Source: Aestuariirhabdus haliotis
GTDB lineage: Bacteria; Pseudomonadota; Gammaproteobacteria; Pseudomonadales; Aestuariirhabdaceae
Reading direction: 5' to 3'
DNA: 64,000 nucleotides
NCBI RefSeq assembly: GCF_023509475.1
Contig: NZ_JAKSDZ010000016.1
Span: 1-64,000, forward strand
The notes under the pieces are model-generated. The model did no database searches. It worked only from the letters and a program-made list of their open reading frames with translations, and was not told the DNA's origin. The position numbers and the translations under genes were made by a program. Within the stretch, counting starts at the first letter, position 1, and each line of letters opens with the position of its first letter. Below are positions 1 through 8,637 of this stretch, one piece after another.

Positions 1-345
1 GAGTGCCTTCTTATTCGATTATAAAAGATTTCAATGTACTCAAAGATACCGGATTTCGCTTCGGCTATCGACTGGTATTGTTCCGCATAAATCAATTCCA
101 CTTTGAACCGACTGAAAAAGGATTCCATAGGGGCATTATCCCAGCAATTACCCTTTCGGCTCATACTGATTCTACCTCCATAGGATCGGATTAAATCCTG
201 GTAGCGCCGAGCCCGATACTGTACCCCGCGGTCGGAATAAATCACCAAGCTGGATGTTACCTCCCTAAGGTTGAAGGCCATCTTCAGCGCTCGGCTAATC
301 AGAAACTCCGTCATGCTGGCATCAGGCTGTCGCAGCCAAAAAAGA
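1..345 (-). pseudogene. IS3-family transposase OrfB, C-terminal fragment
   Basis: Reading leftwards, the translation contains SDRGVQYRARRYQ, SRKGNCWDNAPMESFFSRFK and EYIEIFYNRIRRH. These are the second Asp, the Glu region and the C-terminal tail of the DDE integrase core of IS3-family OrfB. The first catalytic Asp and the N-terminal half of the core are absent: recognisable similarity stops near 345 and an in-frame stop lies at about 384-386. The gene also runs off the left edge of the window, so the true C-terminus is unseen. I read this as a decayed or deletion-truncated insertion sequence. No terminal inverted repeat or target duplication is visible. The family call is firm; the inactive status is an inference. 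Confidence 0.8.
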
Positions 346-432
346 AACACCACGATGAAATGGATAACCAATAGCGAACAGCCTCACCACCTGCCATCAT
401 TTCGTGGCAACCAGAATCACCCCTAACCCGCG

Positions 433-2643
433 CTATTTTTTTGCCGTATTTTTATGACTTAACTGCTGAGCAATCGTAGTCCGCGCTCCCGATATTTCTT
501 CCAGTGGTTTGGGCCGGCTCATCCAGTAACCCTGGGCAAAGTCGCAGCGAAACTCTTTCAATCGCTGGTACTGTTTCTCTTCCTCAACGCCTTCGGCCAC
601 AACCTTGAGCTGAAGCTTATGCGCCATGGCGATGATCGCTTCGACAATCATTTGATCGTTTGAATCCTGTGACAGCGACTGTATAAACCCACGATCTATC
701 TTCAGGGTATGAATAGGGAAACGGTGCACATAGGCCAGGGAGGAATAGCCGGTACCAAAATCGTCCACGGAGATCTTTACCCCCAGCGCTCGGATCTCCT
801 GCAACACATCCACAACCGAATCGACATCGTGCATCAACACCGATTCCGTGATCTCAATTTCAAAGCGTCCGGGATCTATCTTATTGTCATTCAAAATTCG
901 GGTTATGCGAGGAAGGAGTTCAACATCGGTAAACTGACTGGACGAAAGATTAATCGCAATGGAGCAATTTTCTCCGATAAGATCCGGATCCTCACGCAAA
1001 ATTCGACAGGCTTCTTCCATCACCCAATAGCCAATTTCACGAATCATGCCGGACTGTTCCGCCACACCGATAAAGGCATCCGGATACAGCAAGCCTCGTG
1101 TCGGATGCTGCCAGCGGATTAGCGCTTCGTAGCCCATAACATTACTGTTGGCAATATCCACCTGGGGCTGTAAGTGCAAGATAAACTGGTGCTCTTCGAT
1201 CGCGGACCTTAACTCTTCCTCAATCATCATTCTCTGCAAAACCTGCTCGCGCATATGAGCATTGAACAGACTAAAACGACTTTTGCCAGCGTGTTTGGCA
1301 TCGTACATCGCCAGATCAGCATTGCGCAGTAAAGTGCTGACATCATCTCCATCACCCGGCAACAGAGTCACCCCTATTGAAGTGGAAACGACGAACTCCT
1401 TACCCTCGATCATAATGGGTTGACGCAGGCTGCTGATCAGTTTTTTACACACAGCAATGCTCGAATCCGGTAGCCGCATATCCTGTAACAGGATGGCGAA
1501 TTCATCGCCGCCTAATCGCGCCACCAAGTCACTTTCACGAACCACCGCGCGTAACCTGCCCGCAACACGAGCCAACAACTGGTCCCCGACACTATGCCCC
1601 ATAGAGTCATTGATTATTTTAAAATCATCGAGGTCCAGATAGAGCAACGCAGCCTTACCACCATCACGTCGCATACGCTTGAGAATCAGATCGATTTGCT
1701 CGTTCAGCAGGCGACGATTGGCCAAACCGGTTAAGGGATCATAAAACGCCAGCTCTTCCAGCTGGCGAGTTTTTTCTGCCACCACCCGCCTTAATATCAC
1801 CGGCTGTTTCAGTAGCTGGTTGACCGCACTAGCTACCAAAGAAGCGGCTAACAGGCTGACGACAAAACCAAATGAGAAGAGTCCATCAACCAACCCATTG
1901 GGCCGACTCATGGCTAGCTGCCACTGGGCATTGGGAACTTCTATAGAATACTCAAAGGCCTCCTCATCAACCGTTTCAGTAGTACGAGCAAACACCACCG
2001 CAGCCTGGGTTATCGGGTCACGCCGAGACAATCGGTAGCGGTAACCTTTTTGCGCCAGAGTTTGCAGGTCGGTTGAGGCCAAAAGATCGTCCAGATAAAG
2101 CAGGGCTGAAGCAAACCCCCAAAACTGTTTACCCTCACCCTGATCGATAAACACCGGATTGTAGCCCACCAGCCCACTACCTCCCTGAACCAACTCAAAG
2201 GGCCCAGCCAGCGTCAACTCGCCGGTTTTCACCGCCTGATGAGCTTGCGGGTTATACCGGCTTTGGCTAAGGACATCGTGATTAATGGCTGCTTCATTAC
2301 CCGCCAGTGGGTAAATTTGGCGAATAACCCCACTGGGGGATAACTGAAGATTGGCAACGCCAGCAAAAGATTCCAACACTGAACTGGCAAAGGCATCAAA
2401 ATTATCGATTTTGCCATTCTGTCGACGTATTTCCAGATCGAGAAAATCGGTGGCGGACAACGACCGTGCCAGATTGCGCTCTATGGCTGAAGCCTGGGCG
2501 GCAACCAGCTGGCGCATAAGTAGATGTTGCTCGTTTTTCGCCAAATTCCCGGACAGGTCGGTCCAATAGAACCCCAGTCCTGCGACGATCACAAAGCTCA
2601 GGATAGTAATGAAATATTGACGAGAGATTCCGAATACCGGCAT
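433..2643 (-). CDS. CHASE-GGDEF-EAL membrane-bound cyclic-di-GMP enzyme
   Basis: A 736-residue protein with a membrane segment at about 8-27, a periplasmic CHASE-type sensor at about 45-250 and a second membrane segment at about 253-275. A GGDEF domain follows, with intact GGDEF at 378-382 and the RESD inhibitory-site motif at 369-372. The EAL domain has YEALIRW at 505-511, NLSSSQF near 565, EITE near 597, DDFGTGYSS at 627-635 and EGVEEE near 684. Both catalytic halves keep their key residues, so it could both make and degrade cyclic-di-GMP in response to an extracellular ligand. Which activity dominates cannot be read from sequence. It stands alone; the next gene on the same strand begins about 70 bases downstream of its start and is transcribed toward it. 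Confidence 0.93.
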   Translation of the reverse strand: MPVFGISRQYFITILSFVIVAGLGFYWTDLSGNLAKNEQHLLMRQLVAAQASAIERNLARSLSATDFLDLEIRRQNGKIDNFDAFASSVLESFAGVANLQLSPSGVIRQIYPLAGNEAAINHDVLSQSRYNPQAHQAVKTGELTLAGPFELVQGGSGLVGYNPVFIDQGEGKQFWGFASALLYLDDLLASTDLQTLAQKGYRYRLSRRDPITQAAVVFARTTETVDEEAFEYSIEVPNAQWQLAMSRPNGLVDGLFSFGFVVSLLAASLVASAVNQLLKQPVILRRVVAEKTRQLEELAFYDPLTGLANRRLLNEQIDLILKRMRRDGGKAALLYLDLDDFKIINDSMGHSVGDQLLARVAGRLRAVVRESDLVARLGGDEFAILLQDMRLPDSSIAVCKKLISSLRQPIMIEGKEFVVSTSIGVTLLPGDGDDVSTLLRNADLAMYDAKHAGKSRFSLFNAHMREQVLQRMMIEEELRSAIEEHQFILHLQPQVDIANSNVMGYEALIRWQHPTRGLLYPDAFIGVAEQSGMIREIGYWVMEEACRILREDPDLIGENCSIAINLSSSQFTDVELLPRITRILNDNKIDPGRFEIEITESVLMHDVDSVVDVLQEIRALGVKISVDDFGTGYSSLAYVHRFPIHTLKIDRGFIQSLSQDSNDQMIVEAIIAMAHKLQLKVVAEGVEEEKQYQRLKEFRCDFAQGYWMSRPKPLEEISGARTTIAQQLSHKNTAKK

Positions 2644-2713
2644 AGCAGAAGGTTAGTTGCCCTCGGGACTTTCAACCACTCTATATCAGTGCTCTCTTAC
2701 AAACCAGCGGCAC

Positions 2714-3484
2714 CTAGTTGTTCGTTAAAAACCGCAGTGCCAGGTTGCAAAACAGGTCGGGTTTTTCAGCATGCAACCAATGCCCTGTACCACTCATTAT
2801 TTTCAGATCTGCCCGGGGGAAAAGAGCCGCTACCTGATCCCGGTATTTGGGCAAGATATAATCAGAATTGCCTCCCTTGATAAACAGGGTAGCCCCGTCA
2901 AAAGGTGTGCCCTGCTGACCTCGCATAATATTGTGATACTGCTCCAGCAACACGGGCAGATTTACCCGCCACCGGAAACCGCCACACCCCTCACTTCGAC
3001 GTATCAGGTTCTTAAGCAAAAATGAGCGTACTGGCAGTTCTGGCACATAGTCACTGAGCAGGCGATCGGCTTCTCCCCGAGAATGGATGTCGGCCGGGTC
3101 GAAGCTCAATAATCCCTTAAAGATCTGGCTGTGATGATCCTCATAGGTGACGGGGGCAATATCGGCGACAACCAGCTGCTTGACGCGTTGCGGGTGCGAA
3201 AGGGCCAGCTGCATGGCCACCTTGCCGCCCATGGAATGCCCCAACAGACGAACCTGATCCAATTGCTGCTGGTCGAGAAACCGAACCACATCGGCCACCA
3301 TAAGGTCATAGCTCATCAAGCCATGATGCGGCGAACGCCCATGGTTGCGCATATCCAGCGAGAACACCCTGAACCGATCACTCAAACGACGTGCGACATA
3401 GCCCAGATTTTCCAGCGAACCGAACAAGCCATGAATCAATAGCAGGGGCTCACCCCGGCCCTCTTGTCGAAAATGAAGCTGCAT
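2714..3484 (-). CDS. ybfF: Alpha/beta-hydrolase, YbfF-like esterase
   Basis: A 256-residue cytoplasmic hydrolase, matching the roughly 254 residues of E. coli YbfF. Visible motifs are the oxyanion-hole HGLFGS at 18-23, DMRNHGRS at 44-51, the nucleophile elbow GHSMGG with Ser84, a likely acid Asp208 and the catalytic His235 in GTGHWLHAEKP. YbfF-family enzymes hydrolyse short acyl esters, including acyl-CoA substrates in vitro; the physiological substrate is not settled. It lies upstream of, and on the same strand as, the cyclic-di-GMP enzyme gene with about 70 bases between, but no functional link is evident. Confidence 0.87.
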   Translation of the reverse strand: MQLHFRQEGRGEPLLLIHGLFGSLENLGYVARRLSDRFRVFSLDMRNHGRSPHHGLMSYDLMVADVVRFLDQQQLDQVRLLGHSMGGKVAMQLALSHPQRVKQLVVADIAPVTYEDHHSQIFKGLLSFDPADIHSRGEADRLLSDYVPELPVRSFLLKNLIRRSEGCGGFRWRVNLPVLLEQYHNIMRGQQGTPFDGATLFIKGGNSDYILPKYRDQVAALFPRADLKIMSGTGHWLHAEKPDLFCNLALRFLTNN

Positions 3485-3587
3485 ACTGCCGTTGCCTTAT
3501 TAATAGCAGGAACAAAGCCTGTTGCCGACCAGTATAACTCGGGACTAGACGTTATGGCACGAGATGCCATGGCCCTGGACTGAAGCT

Positions 3588-4433
3588 TCAGGCTGCCGGT
3601 AACACCACCTGACTGGTCACCGGCCGATCCAGGTCAACGGTCAAGGCCGCATCGACCAGGTTGATCTTGGAGATATTGTATCGACTCAATTTTGAAATCC
3701 AGCCTTCGGGCCCGAGCACTTTATCGCTGATTTCGCGAGAGGTGAGACCTTCTCGCGCAAGGCCTTGCACTTCACCACACAGCGACAACAGGTTATCGAA
3801 CTTGGCTTGCAAAGAGGCTTTACCCTCTTCGACAATGCCTCGGTGCGGACAGAATAACACCTCAAAATCCAGGGTCAGTATCTTGCCGATGCTGTCGATC
3901 AGCTGTACCAGATTTTCATCGGCGCGCAGCATTTTGAGCGATTTGGAGATATAGAGATCACCACTAAAAAACCATTTCTGCTGCGGCAGATAAAAACAGG
4001 TCAAGTCCTTGGCATGGCCCGGCGTATGGACCGGATACAGCAAACCACCATCGGCGAGGACAACCTGATCCGGCAGCGGGGCAGTTTCTACCGGATGGGG
4101 GCGACCCCAGACCATGCGCTGAACCGGTGGGATATAAAAACCTGAGCTGAGCTTGTCCTGTGCCAGCTGTGGCGCCAGGGGCGTCAAACCGAACTGACGA
4201 GCAAGGCGAGCGCCATTGCCGCTATGGTCTTCGTGGTGATGGGTAATCAGTAGCTGCTTGACCCGGCGCTCCGCAACAAACTCCCGCACCGACCTCCATT
4301 GATTGGAAGGCCCGCAGTCGATCAATGTAGAACCAATGCGGTAAACGATAAAGGTGGTATTAATGCCGGCATCAAGCCGGCCGACACGAGCACCTTCGAC
4401 CTGCTCGTGCTGGTAACGTTTGCGTATGGGCAT
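3588..4433 (-). CDS. Metallo-beta-lactamase-fold hydrolase
   Basis: A 281-residue protein with the zinc-binding HxHxDH motif (H65, H67, D69, H70 in THHHEDHSGNG), a second metal histidine in HTPGHAKDLT and the GDLY loop (FSGDLYISKSL) that supplies a bridging aspartate. The layout is that of stand-alone MBL-fold hydrolases related to the LACTB2/glyoxalase II group. The C-terminal 100 residues are helical and may be a winged-helix-like cap, as in LACTB2. The substrate could be a thioester, a phosphodiester or RNA; sequence alone does not decide. It is divergent from the first GST gene, across a 296-base gap in which I see no convincing gene. Confidence 0.85.
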   Translation of the reverse strand: MPIRKRYQHEQVEGARVGRLDAGINTTFIVYRIGSTLIDCGPSNQWRSVREFVAERRVKQLLITHHHEDHSGNGARLARQFGLTPLAPQLAQDKLSSGFYIPPVQRMVWGRPHPVETAPLPDQVVLADGGLLYPVHTPGHAKDLTCFYLPQQKWFFSGDLYISKSLKMLRADENLVQLIDSIGKILTLDFEVLFCPHRGIVEEGKASLQAKFDNLLSLCGEVQGLAREGLTSREISDKVLGPEGWISKLSRYNISKINLVDAALTVDLDRPVTSQVVLPAA

Positions 4434-4729
4434 AGGTTTTTTTGTCAGGTTGTCCAGAGCTCTCTATGCTGCATTAGCTCTGCCGATGGAGCAATGGCCA
4501 AATACACCGAACCCTCTGACGAAATCGGCCAATCATTCAAACTCAACAACCCCCGGGCACCCCACAGATACCTGATTACCTTCGGTAGAAGAATTCCCCG
4601 GTTCATTATCAAGCCGGCTTTTTTTCGACTTCGACTCCTTACTTGACCGGGCCGGATGAACTGCTTAACGTTTCCATACCCATTCAGGCTTCCGAGCCCA
4701 ATAACAAGAATCAAATCCTAGGAGCCATT

Positions 4730-5338
4730 ATGAAAATTCTTGAAACCAGCACCGCCCCCAACGCTCGCCGCGTACGGATTTTTTTAGCCGAAAAAGGCAT
4801 CAATATCGAATACGTGCAGGTCGACATCATGCAAAGAGAGAACCTGTCGAGCGAGTTTCGGTCCAAGAATCCCTGGGGCAAGGTGCCGGTTCTGGAGCTC
4901 GATGACGGCACCTGCCTGTCGGAATCAATCGCCATCTGTCGCTACTTTGAGGAACTCCAGCCTGAACCTCCGCTGATGGGCAGCACGGCGCTGGAAAAAG
5001 CCACTATCGAGATGTGGCAAAGGCGTATGGAATTTACCCTGATGTTGTCAGTTGGTATGGGTTTTCAGCACCTTTCCGGCGCATTCAATGACCGCATGAC
5101 CCCCGTTCAGGAATGGGGAGAGATCAACCGGCAGGCCTCTATCGGAATGCTGGAGACCCTCGACAAGCATCTGGCCAACAACACCTACATTGCAGGGGAA
5201 GCCTTCAGCGTTGCGGATATCACGGCTCTGTGCGCGATCGACTTTGCCCGGGTGATCAAGGTCCGTCCCAGTCCCGAGCAGACCCATTTACTGCGCTGGC
5301 ACCAACTGGTATCCAGTCGGCCCAGCGCCCAAGCCTGA
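4730..5338 (+). CDS. Glutathione S-transferase (first of a tandem pair)
   Basis: A 202-residue GST. The thioredoxin-like N-terminal domain covers about 1-80, with the cis-proline loop [11 protein letters not shown] and the glutathione-contacting [10 protein letters not shown]. The all-helical C-terminal domain covers 90-200 and includes the N-capping motif in [11 protein letters not shown] chose the ATG at 4730 over the ORF's first start at 4643: it has a CTAGGAG ribosome site just upstream and begins directly at the domain. The substrate is unknown. The next GST starts 14 bases downstream, so the two are almost certainly co-transcribed. Confidence 0.9.
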   Translation: MKILETSTAPNARRVRIFLAEKGINIEYVQVDIMQRENLSSEFRSKNPWGKVPVLELDDGTCLSESIAICRYFEELQPEPPLMGSTALEKATIEMWQRRMEFTLMLSVGMGFQHLSGAFNDRMTPVQEWGEINRQASIGMLETLDKHLANNTYIAGEAFSVADITALCAIDFARVIKVRPSPEQTHLLRWHQLVSSRPSAQA

Positions 5339-5352
5339 ACGAGCAGCAATCT

Positions 5353-6012
5353 ATGATCGACTTTTACACGGCGGCAACCCCTAACGGCTACAAGGTTTCC
5401 ATCGCCCTGGAAGAGATGGCCCTGCCCTACCGATTGATCCCGCTTGACCTGACAGCCGGCGAGCAGAAATCGGAAGAGTACCTTCGCATCTGTCCGAATG
5501 GCCGCATCCCGGCCATCGTTGACAGGAACAACGACGACTTTGCAGTATTCGAGTCGGGCGCCATCCTGATCTATCTCGCAGAAAAGTCGGGTCAGTTTTT
5601 ACCTACCGAACCCAAGGCTCGCTCCCAAGTACTGCAATGGCTGATGTTCCAGATGGGCGGCATCGGCCCGATGATGGGCCAGGCCAATGTGTTCTATCGC
5701 TATTTTCCGGAAACCCTGCAACCGGCGATCGACCGCTACCAAAACGAATCCCGACGCCTGTTTGAGGTACTCGACGGACACCTGCAAGACCATGAATACC
5801 TGGTGAATGACTTCAGCATTGCCGACATGGCTAACTGGACCTGGGTCAGGAATTACGAATGGTCCGGCGTTGCCATCGACGGACTCGATCATCTCAAACG
5901 CTGGATCGACGCGATTGCCTCGCGTCCGGCCTGCGCCCGGGGCGTCACTTTACCGCCAAGAAAAGATGCCAACAGCCTTAGGAAGGCCGGAGCATCCATG
6001 GTGACCCGATGA
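5353..6012 (+). CDS. Glutathione S-transferase, YfcG/nu-class-like (second of pair)
   Basis: A 219-residue GST. Its N-terminus ([19 protein letters not shown]) has the TPNG.K pattern of YfcG/YghU-type nu-class enzymes, which in E. coli act mainly as disulfide-bond reductases using two bound glutathiones. The cis-proline motif [20 protein letters not shown] and the C-terminal N-cap motif FSIADMANW are present. The ATG at 5353 is preferred because the longer frame from 5113 would lie inside the upstream GST. The two GSTs differ from each other in sequence, so this is not a recent duplication. Confidence 0.88.
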   Translation: MIDFYTAATPNGYKVSIALEEMALPYRLIPLDLTAGEQKSEEYLRICPNGRIPAIVDRNNDDFAVFESGAILIYLAEKSGQFLPTEPKARSQVLQWLMFQMGGIGPMMGQANVFYRYFPETLQPAIDRYQNESRRLFEVLDGHLQDHEYLVNDFSIADMANWTWVRNYEWSGVAIDGLDHLKRWIDAIASRPACARGVTLPPRKDANSLRKAGASMVTR

Positions 6013-6040
6013 GGCATACCGGGTTACAGGAGTGCCAACC

Positions 6041-6520
6041 ATGACCGGCGTCGCCGAGCAGCTGAATCATTTCCTCGCCTCCAGAAACAGCTTGATGCTT
6101 GCCACCGTCGACACCGACGGCAAGCCACTGTCCAGTTATGCACCCTGTTGCCTTAATGAGGGTGCCTTTTATGTATTCCTCAGCGAGTTGGCCCCGCATA
6201 CCGGCAACCTGTTGGCGAATGAACAGCTTTCACTCTTGTTGATCGAAGACCAGGCCGATTGCAGCAATGCCTTTCGCCGACAGCGCTTGAGCTGTACAGC
6301 ACGAGCCACACGCATTGAACGAACAGATTCCCGGTGGCATCAGATCACCGACCAACTCGAACAGGAGCTCGGCGGCACCATGCCAGTGCTAAAACAGCTA
6401 CCCGACTTCCATCTGTTCAGGATCACCCCCGACCAGGGCACCTTTATTTGCGGTTTCGGTCGGGCTTATCGCCTGCAGGGACTCGACGTAAACAGCCTTA
6501 CCCTGATCGAAGGGCAATAA
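6041..6520 (+). CDS. HugZ/pyridoxamine-5'-phosphate-oxidase-fold protein
   Basis: A 159-residue split-beta-barrel flavin or heme-binding-fold protein. It opens with SLMLATVDTDGKPLSSYAPC and contains FYVFLSELAPHTGNL, a pattern typical of the HugZ/HutZ heme-utilisation family. HugZ proteins bind heme, and some degrade it with oxygen. Here no heme uptake genes are nearby, so the role could differ. The start is placed at ATG 6041 because the CAGGAG ribosome site ends at 6031, too close to the alternative GTG at 6032. It follows the second GST by 28 bases and is probably in the same operon. Confidence 0.78.
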   Translation: MTGVAEQLNHFLASRNSLMLATVDTDGKPLSSYAPCCLNEGAFYVFLSELAPHTGNLLANEQLSLLLIEDQADCSNAFRRQRLSCTARATRIERTDSRWHQITDQLEQELGGTMPVLKQLPDFHLFRITPDQGTFICGFGRAYRLQGLDVNSLTLIEGQ

Positions 6521-6533
6521 GGCACGGGGTAAA

Positions 6534-7259
6534 TCAAGGCGACAAAAGCTCGATTGAAGCAAAGCAGGCGGTCGCTTTTTGCCCCGTATTATCGGCATCG
6601 CTCATCAGTGCGACCCCCGAAATGGGCGGCGGATCTTCACCAAACACCTTGCGGTAATCGTCGGCTATATGTCGTCGTTCGAACTGCCACTGATTCAGAT
6701 ATTGCTCCCCTCCCTGCACCGCCAGCATGATGGAGTTATCGGCGTAGGGGCTGATCGCAAAAGTCTCCGGCGCTTCGCTATTGGCCCACACATAATTGAG
6801 CACGCTGTGAGGAGGGTATTCGCCATAGAGCACTCGATAACTCTCATACTTCAGACGCGTACTCCAATCGGCTCGCTCCGGCTGGAAAGCGAAGGTGACA
6901 TAGAGGCGGGCGGGATAATCATCCCCGGCACGATCGCCGAGGCGCGCCCCCGAATAGACGTTGGATACTCTCCACTCCCAGGCAATCTCAGGAAAATGAT
7001 CGGTATTCCCATCGATACGTCTCACCAAGCCGGACGCAGAAGCATTGGCAACACCACACAGGATCACCCGTTCACCCTCCTCAACCAGGCGATAATCGGT
7101 GGGGGCCAGGCCAGAGAAGGTCAACGGTTGCCAGGCCTCGGGAATCGGGCCATCAGCGCTCGCCTGACGCAAATCCAGCAGGGGTTGCTGCGCCCAAAGC
7201 TCCGCAGCTAACACCAGCCCCGAGAACGCCACCACCCTCCAACTCCATAGATAGCCCAC
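6534..7259 (-). CDS. DUF3047 family secreted protein
   Basis: A 241-residue protein with an N-terminal hydrophobic signal (about 7-24, ending near LWAQQP) and the DUF3047 core: WEWRVSNVYSGARLGDRAGDDYPARLYVTF, here spread over about 95-125, then the Trp-rich NYVWANSEAP and a C-terminal GVALMSDADNTGQ. It is probably periplasmic. No function is established for the family. The start is GTG at 7259, with AGGAG seven bases upstream. It converges on the HugZ-like gene (13-base gap) and is divergent from the aminotransferase gene. Confidence 0.8.
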   Translation of the reverse strand: MGYLWSWRVVAFSGLVLAAELWAQQPLLDLRQASADGPIPEAWQPLTFSGLAPTDYRLVEEGERVILCGVANASASGLVRRIDGNTDHFPEIAWEWRVSNVYSGARLGDRAGDDYPARLYVTFAFQPERADWSTRLKYESYRVLYGEYPPHSVLNYVWANSEAPETFAISPYADNSIMLAVQGGEQYLNQWQFERRHIADDYRKVFGEDPPPISGVALMSDADNTGQKATACFASIELLSP

Positions 7260-7397
7260 AACAGTCTCCTGAAACCTTCCATGATCATAGCACCCTCAAC
7301 GAGGCCACCCTGTAACCATGGGGCCTAGAGCGCAGCCGCCTTGCTAAGCAGGGTCAATTTAATTAAATTAGCCACAATTTTCCCAGGGAGTCACCTT

Positions 7398-8525
7398 ATG
7401 TCCGGCCTGTTACCCAATGTCGATCCAGATGGTTTACTAGAATATTCCGTCGTCTATACCGACCGTTCGTTAAACCATATGTCCCAGTCTTTCCAGGGGG
7501 TCATGCGAGACATTTCCAGCACCCTGAAGCAGGTCTATAACGCGACATCGGTCGCCGTGGTACCCGGCAGCGGCACCTTTGGTATGGAGGCCGTAGCGCG
7601 CCAATTCGCCACCGACCAGAAGTGCCTGGTGGTTCGTAACGGCTGGTTCAGCTATCGCTGGAGCCAGATTATGGAGATGGGCCAGATCCCATCGGCCGCC
7701 ACCGTAATGAAGGCCCGTCCGATTAGCGACGCCAGGCAGGCCCCTTTTGCTCCTGCCCCGATTGACGAGGTAGTCGCCGCCATCGCCGAAGAAAAGCCCG
7801 CTGTGGTCTTCGCTCCGCACGTGGAAACCTCCTCCGGTATGATGCTGCCTGACAGCTATATCAAAGCCCTGGCGAACGCCGTGCATGCGGTTGGCGGCCT
7901 ATTAGTGCTCGACTGCATCGCCTCCGGAACCATTTGGGTCGATATGCAAGCCTGTGGCGTAGACCTGCTGATCAGTGCACCACAGAAAGGTTGGAGCGGT
8001 TCACCCTGCTGCGCCCTGGTGATGATGAGCAAACTGGCTCGCGAACGCATTGAAACTACCACCAGCACCAGCTTTGCCTGCGACCTGAAAAAATGGCTGC
8101 AAATTATGGAAGCCTACGAGCAGGGCGGCCATGCCTATCATGCCACCATGCCCACCGATTCATTGACCCGTTTTTGCGCCGTCATGAAAGAAACCCAGGC
8201 GTATGGTTTCGACAAGGTATGTCAGGAACAACAGGACCTGGGCGATCGGGTTCGCGCCTTACTGAAACAAAAAGGCATTGCCAGCGTAGCGGCGGAAGGC
8301 TTTGAAGCCCCGGGAGTTGTAGTCAGCTATACCGCCGATGGCGGCATCCACAATGGCAGCAAATTTGTGGCCGAAGGCTTGCAAATTGCCGCCGGTGTTC
8401 CGCTGCAGTGCGACGAAGGCGAGGAGTTTCAAACCTTCCGTCTCGGCCTGTTTGGCCTCGACAAACTGCACAATATTGACCGTACCGTCGAAGTACTGGA
8501 AAAAGCCCTGGAACAGGTGCTTTAA
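7398..8525 (+). CDS. Class V PLP-dependent aminotransferase (alanine-glyoxylate type)
   Basis: A 375-residue fold-type I aminotransferase. Lys197 in SAPQKGWSGSPC should form the Schiff base with pyridoxal phosphate. VLDCIASGTIW supplies the conserved Asp that contacts the PLP ring nitrogen, and PGSGTFGMEAVAR holds the phosphate-binding loop. The family includes alanine-glyoxylate, serine-pyruvate and phosphonate aminotransferases; no neighbour points to a specific substrate. The start is ATG 7398, with CAGGGAG eight bases upstream; the longer frame from 7341 lacks such a site. Two hairpins follow the stop codon. Confidence 0.87.
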   Translation: MSGLLPNVDPDGLLEYSVVYTDRSLNHMSQSFQGVMRDISSTLKQVYNATSVAVVPGSGTFGMEAVARQFATDQKCLVVRNGWFSYRWSQIMEMGQIPSAATVMKARPISDARQAPFAPAPIDEVVAAIAEEKPAVVFAPHVETSSGMMLPDSYIKALANAVHAVGGLLVLDCIASGTIWVDMQACGVDLLISAPQKGWSGSPCCALVMMSKLARERIETTTSTSFACDLKKWLQIMEAYEQGGHAYHATMPTDSLTRFCAVMKETQAYGFDKVCQEQQDLGDRVRALLKQKGIASVAAEGFEAPGVVVSYTADGGIHNGSKFVAEGLQIAAGVPLQCDEGEEFQTFRLGLFGLDKLHNIDRTVEVLEKALEQVL

Positions 8526-8532
8526 GAAAACT

Positions 8533-8581
8533 GCCTAGCCCATCCCGGCTAGGCGCACGGCGAGCAGGAACCCCTGCTCGC
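8533..8581. terminator. Tandem hairpins after the aminotransferase gene
   Basis: Two perfect hairpins lie side by side. The first is GCCTAGCC (8533-8540), loop CATCCC, GGCTAGGC (8547-8554). The second is a 9-bp stem GCGAGCAGG/CCTGCTCGC at 8560-8581 with a 4-base loop. They sit between the convergent aminotransferase gene and the PilJ-domain gene. No run of T follows on either strand, so an intrinsic terminator is not certain. They may instead protect the mRNA 3' end. Confidence 0.55.
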
Positions 8582-8637
8582 TATCAAACAGCTGGCTTAT
8601 CGACACGCCCAACTGCATCGTACTTTTCAAGTATCAG

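Noticed and set aside
4445-4714. 89-residue frame in the MBL-GST gap
   Set aside because: No family similarity, no ribosome site, and it occupies the space where both divergent promoters must lie.
6579-7211. 210-residue frame opposite the DUF3047 gene
   Set aside because: The DUF3047 motifs, signal peptide and ribosome site on the other strand are clear; this is a shadow.
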